From NCBI GenBank assembly GCA_013139935.1, contig WSZX01000303.1, positions 1 to 10,867 of the forward strand: a DNA stretch of 10,867 bases, given 5' to 3'. Position 1 is the stretch's first letter, and each line of letters begins with the position of its first letter. A program made the translations under genes and the position numbers. The DNA comes from Ardenticatenales bacterium (GTDB lineage Bacteria > Chloroflexota > Anaerolineae > Promineifilales > UBA4811). The notes below the pieces were generated by a model. The model searched no databases and was not told where the DNA came from. It saw only the letters and a program-made list of their open reading frames with translations. Of this stretch, positions 8,066-10,867 are shown in pieces.

Positions 8066-8076
8066 CGAGATAATCG

Positions 8077-8445
8077 ATGTGGGATAGATCGGCCACCACA
8101 GAAGAGAGTTTCGGGATCCTGACCGACGACGAGTTGGCGTTGGAAGCGACCCTGGTGCGCCCGGCAGGGTTGACCGACCAGGAGATACGCCTGGTGCAGC
8201 TCTGGGTACCCAAGTATCCCCTCACCAGAAGCAGCCTGCTGCCGGCCGCTCGGCGTGAGGCTGCAGTTGCTGGTACCGGCTCGCGCTCGGTCAATCTAGT
8301 CTTTGATCTGCGGGGTAGTGGCGAGAGCGATGGGGTGCCCAGCGACGAGGGGTTTGAGATCGACATCGGTTCTGCCCGCGAGTGGGCCAAAGAGCGCTTT
8401 GGCTCTCAGGTGGACATACGGCAACTGGGTTTCCCCGATCTCTGA
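8077..8445 (+). CDS. Alpha/beta-hydrolase-like protein, N-terminal part (stops at in-frame TGA)
   Basis: This 122-residue frame encodes the first part of an alpha/beta-hydrolase-like fold. Residues 20-50 form the early strands (LEATLVRPAGLTDQEIRLVQLWVPKYPLTRSS in pattern), and NLVFDLRGSGESDG near 73-86 is the typical strand plus oxyanion-loop turn of such proteins. FEIDIGSAREWAKERFG follows. The frame ends at TGA (8443-8445) straight after QLGFPDL, in the middle of the expected fold. The same frame then continues without another stop into the next entry, so the two parts almost certainly were, or are, one gene of 339 residues. TAA at 8071 prevents an earlier start in this frame, and no good ribosome binding site precedes the ATG. 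The most likely status is a nonsense-interrupted gene; selenocysteine readthrough is the alternative. Confidence 0.6.
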   Translation: MWDRSATTEESFGILTDDELALEATLVRPAGLTDQEIRLVQLWVPKYPLTRSSLLPAARREAAVAGTGSRSVNLVFDLRGSGESDGVPSDEGFEIDIGSAREWAKERFGSQVDIRQLGFPDL

Positions 8446-8471
8446 GAGGCAGATCGGCTCGCTGTTCTGCC
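8443..8471 (+). other. In-frame TGA followed by a hairpin (candidate recoding site or nonsense mutation)
   Basis: TGA at 8443-8445 splits one continuous reading frame. Two bases later a hairpin can form: GGCAGA (8448-8453) with TCTGCC (8466-8471), a T-T mismatch, then CGG with CTG, and loop CTCG. A bacterial SECIS element is also a hairpin just after UGA, but its apical loop usually lies at least 16 nt away. Here it is about 12 nt away, and no G-rich loop is evident. The selC gene at 4588 makes recoding possible in this genome. The context L-TGA-E-A-D lacks a CxxU-type redox motif, which argues against it. Confidence 0.35.
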
Positions 8472-8487
8472 GCTCCGCTCCGGCGTG

Positions 8488-9096
8488 ATGGCCGAACTCT
8501 ATCGTTATGACCCCGACAAAGAAGGTGAAACCCGTGTACTCTACTTTTCTGACTACACAGGCTTTGGACGGAATGACGATGCGCTGTGCCGCGCTATTGC
8601 CCAAGGGGGCTATACGGTCTATGGCGGCAATCTGATGCGCTACCTGCTCATGGCCGCCCCGCTGACGTTGGAGACACTGTGGGATGATGGGACCGAACTG
8701 ACAGCACAGATTGGTCGCCCGCTCTATCTCATTGCTCGTGCGTTTGCGGCCGGACCCGGGTTGGCCATGGCAATCGGGGTTCAGTCCATCGACGGCGTTA
8801 TTGCCACCGGTCCGGCCCAGGAAGGGCTTGCCGCTCTGAACCTCTTTTCCCAGGAGAATCCAGCCCGTCTGATGCTGACGCGCCAGATCAGAAAACTGGC
8901 ACCGCGACCATCCGTCTTTCTATGGAACAGAGAGGAGGCCGGAAATCTTCTTCCCGGCGGCTTGAGAAGAATTTACGATCTTGGCGAAAAGCCGCATCTG
9001 TGGGGGGTTGTCTCCCAGATCACTGCGCCCATCCTGCTGAATGCGCTGGACTGGCTGTTGACGGCAGCGCAGCAAGATGAGATCGAGGAGCGCTAG
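8488..9096 (+). CDS. Alpha/beta-hydrolase-like protein, C-terminal part
   Basis: This frame of about 202 codons continues the previous entry in the same frame. It contains RVLYFSDYTGFGRNDDALCRAIAQGGYTVYGGNLMRYLL in pattern, which resembles the VirJ/AcvB-type hydrolase segment where a GDGG-like turn is followed by a helix and a strand ending in a (S/N)LRYxW motif. The position where the nucleophile elbow GxSxG is expected reads ARAFA (nucleotides 8734-8748), so the catalytic serine seems replaced by alanine. A final IxAPILLNALDWLL helix follows. GTG (8485) or ATG (8488) could start it, but no ribosome binding site is visible, so independent translation is doubtful. The 141-bp convergent gap 9097-9237 holds no clear terminator. 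The function is not known. Confidence 0.6.
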   Translation: MAELYRYDPDKEGETRVLYFSDYTGFGRNDDALCRAIAQGGYTVYGGNLMRYLLMAAPLTLETLWDDGTELTAQIGRPLYLIARAFAAGPGLAMAIGVQSIDGVIATGPAQEGLAALNLFSQENPARLMLTRQIRKLAPRPSVFLWNREEAGNLLPGGLRRIYDLGEKPHLWGVVSQITAPILLNALDWLLTAAQQDEIEER

Positions 9097-9237
9097 AGCC
9101 CGCGGCGGCGTGGGATATTCAGACCGTGTGGGAGGGTCAGGGACGCCTGCCGGCGCTGGCTTGATGTTCCAGGTCTTTCTGTTTGTCAGTGCAGAGTAGT
9201 TCTCAGGTGGGTTTCTGGTCTTGAGTATCGGCGGGTT

Positions 9238-9900
9238 CTAGGGTTGGTTGGACGGTTCGCATCGGCGGCGGGCCTTGGCCCTTGGCCCAATCATGCGTTC
9301 AGTCCCTGCCTTTAGCCGTTCGATGTTGGGGCGTAGTGCGCAAAAGACCGCGGCGGCCGTTATCAAGCCGTACAGGGGATGAATCCAGGAACCTGCGCCA
9401 GACGCGGCCACAATCGCCAACCCCACTGGAATGGCAACTGCAATGACCAAGGATATCATAGAGGCGTAGCCAGTGAGAAGCATGGTGGCGATGCCAACGG
9501 CGATGAGCACGATTGCGAGGGGCGGACTGAACGCGGCTGTGACGCCCAGGTTCGGCCCCGTCCCCGCTCCACCCTTCCAGCCCAGAAAGACGGACCAGTT
9601 GTGTCCCACCACGGTCAGCGCTCCGGCGAATACCTGGGCCCAGGGCAGCACGGCCGGATCGGCTACCAGTGCCCCCACGATCCAGATCGCACCGGCCCCT
9701 TTGGCCATGTCTCCGATGCCCGTGAGTGCTCCGACCCACACCCCCGCGGCGCGCATGGCGTTTGAGCCTCCAGTCCGGCCGCTTCCGTTACGGCGTAGAT
9801 CCTCCCCCTTGAATAGATACACCAACACGTATCCGATTGGCAGCGAGCCCATCACATACCCGATCAGCGCAGCCCCCGCCACGTACCACAAGTAGTTCAT
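9238..9900 (-). CDS. plsY: Glycerol-3-phosphate acyltransferase, PlsY family
   Basis: The 220-residue integral membrane protein should move an acyl group from acyl-phosphate to the 1-position of glycerol-3-phosphate, the first step of phospholipid synthesis in most bacteria. Four or more hydrophobic segments are visible. PlsY motifs appear in order: GSLPIGYVL near 18-26, motif 1 GSGRTGGSNAMR at 39-50 (usual GSGNxGAxNxxR), motif 2 FLGWKGGAGTGPNLG at 105-119 (usual FKGGKGxAT), and motif 3 LRPNIERLKAGTE at 189-201. The length is close to the usual 200, with a basic C-terminal tail. AAGGAAGAG lies directly upstream of the ATG. Asn in motif 1 is replaced by Arg and the Lys of GGKG by Ala, so it belongs to a divergent branch. 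It is preceded by its own leader hairpin and the ferredoxin terminator, so it is likely a single transcription unit. Confidence 0.9.
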   Translation of the reverse strand: MNYLWYVAGAALIGYVMGSLPIGYVLVYLFKGEDLRRNGSGRTGGSNAMRAAGVWVGALTGIGDMAKGAGAIWIVGALVADPAVLPWAQVFAGALTVVGHNWSVFLGWKGGAGTGPNLGVTAAFSPPLAIVLIAVGIATMLLTGYASMISLVIAVAIPVGLAIVAASGAGSWIHPLYGLITAAAVFCALRPNIERLKAGTERMIGPRAKARRRCEPSNQP

Positions 9901-9922
9901 TCTCTTCCTTTTCGATCTGATA

Positions 9923-9942
9923 CCCTGCAGCTTGCTGCAGGG
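9923..9942. repeat. 8-bp perfect hairpin in the plsY leader
   Basis: CCCTGCAG (9923-9930) pairs with CTGCAGGG (9935-9942) around a 4-nt loop. It lies 22 bp upstream of the plsY start on the transcribed leader. No T tract follows on either strand, so a role in mRNA stability or translation is more plausible than termination. The surrounding 9943-10040 shows no gene and no clear plsY promoter. Confidence 0.6.
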
Positions 9943-10043
9943 AAGTCGATTCCTTCAACCTCTGTTGCCAGTGCATTCACAACAAGAACAACACCTGATC
10001 TATGTGAGAGTTGCGCTGCGAGGAGGATCCTTGAAAGCAACCA

Positions 10044-10077
10044 AACAAAAAAAGAGTGATCTGACCAGATCACTCTT
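10044..10077 (-). terminator. Intrinsic terminator of the ferredoxin gene
   Basis: Read on the - strand, an 11-bp perfect stem (10077-10067 with 10062-10052) closes a 4-nt loop GGTC and runs into a tract of seven T, then GTTT. It lies about 80 bp after the ferredoxin stop codon. An outer 9-bp inverted repeat, AAGCAACCA (10035-10043) with TGGTTGCTT (10081-10089), surrounds it. Confidence 0.92.
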
Positions 10078-10157
10078 GAATGGTTGCTTGATAATGGTAG
10101 GATTGGTCTTCCTGGTCTGCGCGAATCTTGGGAGGAACTTTGCAGGGCGACGAGCCA

Positions 10158-10424
10158 TCAGGCTGCGTCGTACCCGGGTCCCTCGCTGTAAAAGCGCGCG
10201 TTCAACTCAATGGCGGCGGTGAACTCTTCTGGGACTTCATCGTCGGGGAAGATGGCGTCAACCGGGCATTCGGCCACACAGGCTCCGCAATCTATGCAGT
10301 TGTCAGGGTCAATCATGTAGGTTGGCCACTCATCCTCCGGGTTTCCTTCCACAATGCATTCGACCGGGCATACCTCCACACATAAGGCGTCCCGTTGGCA
10401 AAGTGAAACAATCACATACGTCAT
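10158..10424 (-). CDS. Small two-cluster ferredoxin (7Fe/8Fe type)
   Basis: The 88-residue cytoplasmic electron carrier binds two iron-sulfur clusters. Cysteines are at 9, 15, 19, 23, 43, 46, 49 and 53. The second half, CIDCGACVAECPVDAIF, is a classic CxxCxxCxxxCP motif. The first half, C9-x5-C15-x3-C19-P, resembles the 3Fe-4S side of Azotobacter/Thermus 7Fe ferredoxins (C-x7-C-x3-CP) but is two residues shorter and lacks their extra Cys. By analogy, C9, C15 and C53 would hold one cluster, and C19, C43, C46 and C49 the [4Fe-4S] cluster. The acidic tail DDEVPEEF is usual. AGGAGG lies 7 nt before the ATG. It has its own promoter (10570-10598) and terminator (10044-10077). No redox partner gene is adjacent, so the partner is unknown. 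Confidence 0.94.
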   Translation of the reverse strand: MTYVIVSLCQRDALCVEVCPVECIVEGNPEDEWPTYMIDPDNCIDCGACVAECPVDAIFPDDEVPEEFTAAIELNARFYSEGPGYDAA

Positions 10425-10505
10425 TTGCTTCCTCCTAGTCTAAACGAGTATCTCAGCTAGATGACTGATTGCGCAACAGCGGTGGCCTCGCCAACTCTCA
10501 ATTCC

Positions 10506-10534
10506 TTGACCTCTATCGCGGTCGATGTTATGAT
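10506..10534 (+). promoter_or_regulatory. Near-consensus sigma70-type promoter, + strand
   Basis: TTGACC (10506-10511), a 17-nt spacer and TATGAT (10529-10534) predict a start near 10541, reading toward the small protein at 10791. It lies inside the predicted 5' leader of the ferredoxin transcript and faces that gene's promoter. Confidence 0.6.
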
Positions 10535-10569
10535 GAGTGCACGGTGCGGCATCGGCGCTGCGCCACGAC

Positions 10570-10598
10570 ATTCTAGTCACAAATAAACTCTTTGTCAA
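10570..10598 (-). promoter_or_regulatory. Consensus-like sigma70 promoter of the ferredoxin gene
   Basis: On the - strand, a perfect TTGACA (10598-10593), a 17-nt spacer and TAGAAT (10575-10570) predict a start near 10563, giving a leader of about 139 nt to the ferredoxin ATG. The quality suggests strong constitutive expression. Confidence 0.8.
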
Positions 10599-10675
10599 GA
10601 AGCCCAGAGGGTGTCGATAACAGACAAGACGCCGTACACACTGTAGTTCGGCGCAGCAGGGCGGAGACTCTCTCC

Positions 10676-10695
10676 ACGGGCGCCAGGCCCGTTTT
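10676..10695 (+). terminator. Weak terminator-like hairpin in the leader (possible attenuator)
   Basis: ACGGGC (10676-10681) pairs with GCCCGT (10687-10692) around loop GCCAG, followed by TTT (10693-10695) and CC. The T tract is short, so it would be an inefficient terminator, or an attenuator, about 95 nt before the start codon at 10791. Confidence 0.4.
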
Positions 10696-10790
10696 CCATG
10701 ACCGCATGATGAATCTCCCGTCGAGGGGGCGTGCTGGTGACAGGATTCGTGTGGCACCCGGTGAAGAGGGAACCCTGAAAGGAAAAGACC

Positions 10791-10867
10791 ATGCAAGTGC
10801 GATGTCAACGATGTGGGTGGAGTTTCAACCTTGGCCGCGACTGGGTGGCGGCCGCCGTGGAGGAAGC
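10791..10867 (+). CDS. Small zinc-ribbon-like protein, N-terminal fragment (runs off window end)
   Basis: Only the first 25 codons are present, beginning MQVRCQRCGWSFNLGRDWVAAA. The C-x2-C pair (Cys5 and Cys8) followed by an aromatic and a helix is typical of one half of a zinc ribbon; the second Cys pair would lie beyond the window. From memory, small proteins with this start and a later CPRC motif are common in Chloroflexota and are annotated hypothetical; this could not be checked here. AAAGGA lies 7 nt upstream of the ATG, supporting the start. A good promoter and a long leader with hairpins precede it. The function is unknown; nucleic-acid binding is a guess from the fold only. Confidence 0.7.
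   Translation, partial: MQVRCQRCGWSFNLGRDWVAAAVEE

Larger units (their letters stand above)
10541..10790 (+). other. Long leader with several hairpins upstream of the small zinc-ribbon-like gene
   Basis: The predicted leader of about 250 nt contains no protein-like frame but several hairpins. GGTGTC pairs with GACGCC (about 10610-10633), CGCCG with CGGCG (about 10630-10653), GGAGA with TCTCC (about 10663-10675), and ACGGGC with GCCCGT followed by TTTT (10676-10695). I do not recognise a known riboswitch class, RNase P RNA, tmRNA or SRP RNA. It could be a cis-regulatory leader, or contain an independent small RNA. Confidence 0.35.

Noticed and set aside
10541..10790. Leader considered as RNase P RNA, SRP RNA, tmRNA or cobalamin riboswitch
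   Set aside because: None of the conserved core sequences of these RNAs could be found on either strand.
10440..10808. Minus-strand frame of 122 codons upstream of the ferredoxin
   Set aside because: It overlaps both predicted promoters, has no ribosome binding site or recognisable domain, and its composition is not protein-like.

Overview
The window looks like the chromosome of a bacterium of the phylum Chloroflexota, probably near Anaerolineae or Caldilineae. This is inference. It rests on a long secreted repeat protein ending in a YLPPIIR-type tail, a ferredoxin with the LCQRDALCVEVCP signature, a small protein beginning MQVRCQRCGW, and a moderately GC-rich composition. No gene alone proves the assignment.

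Layout. (1) 1-977: the 3' part of a 23S rRNA gene (peptidyl-transferase and sarcin-ricin regions present) and a 5S rRNA gene, both on the + strand, followed by intrinsic terminator signals. (2) 1092-4382, - strand: one large secreted protein made of ten tandem carboxypeptidase-regulatory-like (beta-sandwich) repeats and a conserved C-terminal module. (3) 4516-5809, + strand: a promoter, a selenocysteine tRNA gene (selC, anticodon TCA) and, 19 bp after it, an intramembrane site-2-type metalloprotease. (4) 5883-6050: a 168-bp element with 26-bp imperfect terminal inverted repeats, an internal 20-bp perfect hairpin and a 6-bp direct repeat directly abutting both ends. It looks like a non-autonomous mobile element and lies just upstream of a tRNA-Leu(TAA) gene (6095-6177). 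(5) 6407-7930: malQ, 4-alpha-glucanotransferase. (6) 8077-9096: an alpha/beta-hydrolase-like gene interrupted in frame by a single TGA codon. Because the window also carries selC, the TGA could be a selenocysteine codon, but a nonsense mutation or a sequence error is more likely. (7) 9238-9900, - strand: plsY, the membrane glycerol-3-phosphate acyltransferase. (8) 10158-10424, - strand: a small two-cluster ferredoxin with a strong terminator and a near-consensus promoter. (9) 10506-10867, + strand: a second near-consensus promoter facing the ferredoxin promoter, a leader of about 250 nt with several hairpins, and the start of a small zinc-ribbon-like protein cut by the window edge.

The genes are mostly single units of housekeeping type (translation, glycogen/maltodextrin metabolism, phospholipid synthesis, electron transfer) and do not form one pathway. 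The items most worth a second look are the inverted-repeat element at 5883-6050, the in-frame TGA at 8443-8445 considered together with selC, and the leader with face-to-face promoters at 10506-10790. I see no complete transposase, no CRISPR array and no recognisable defence system.
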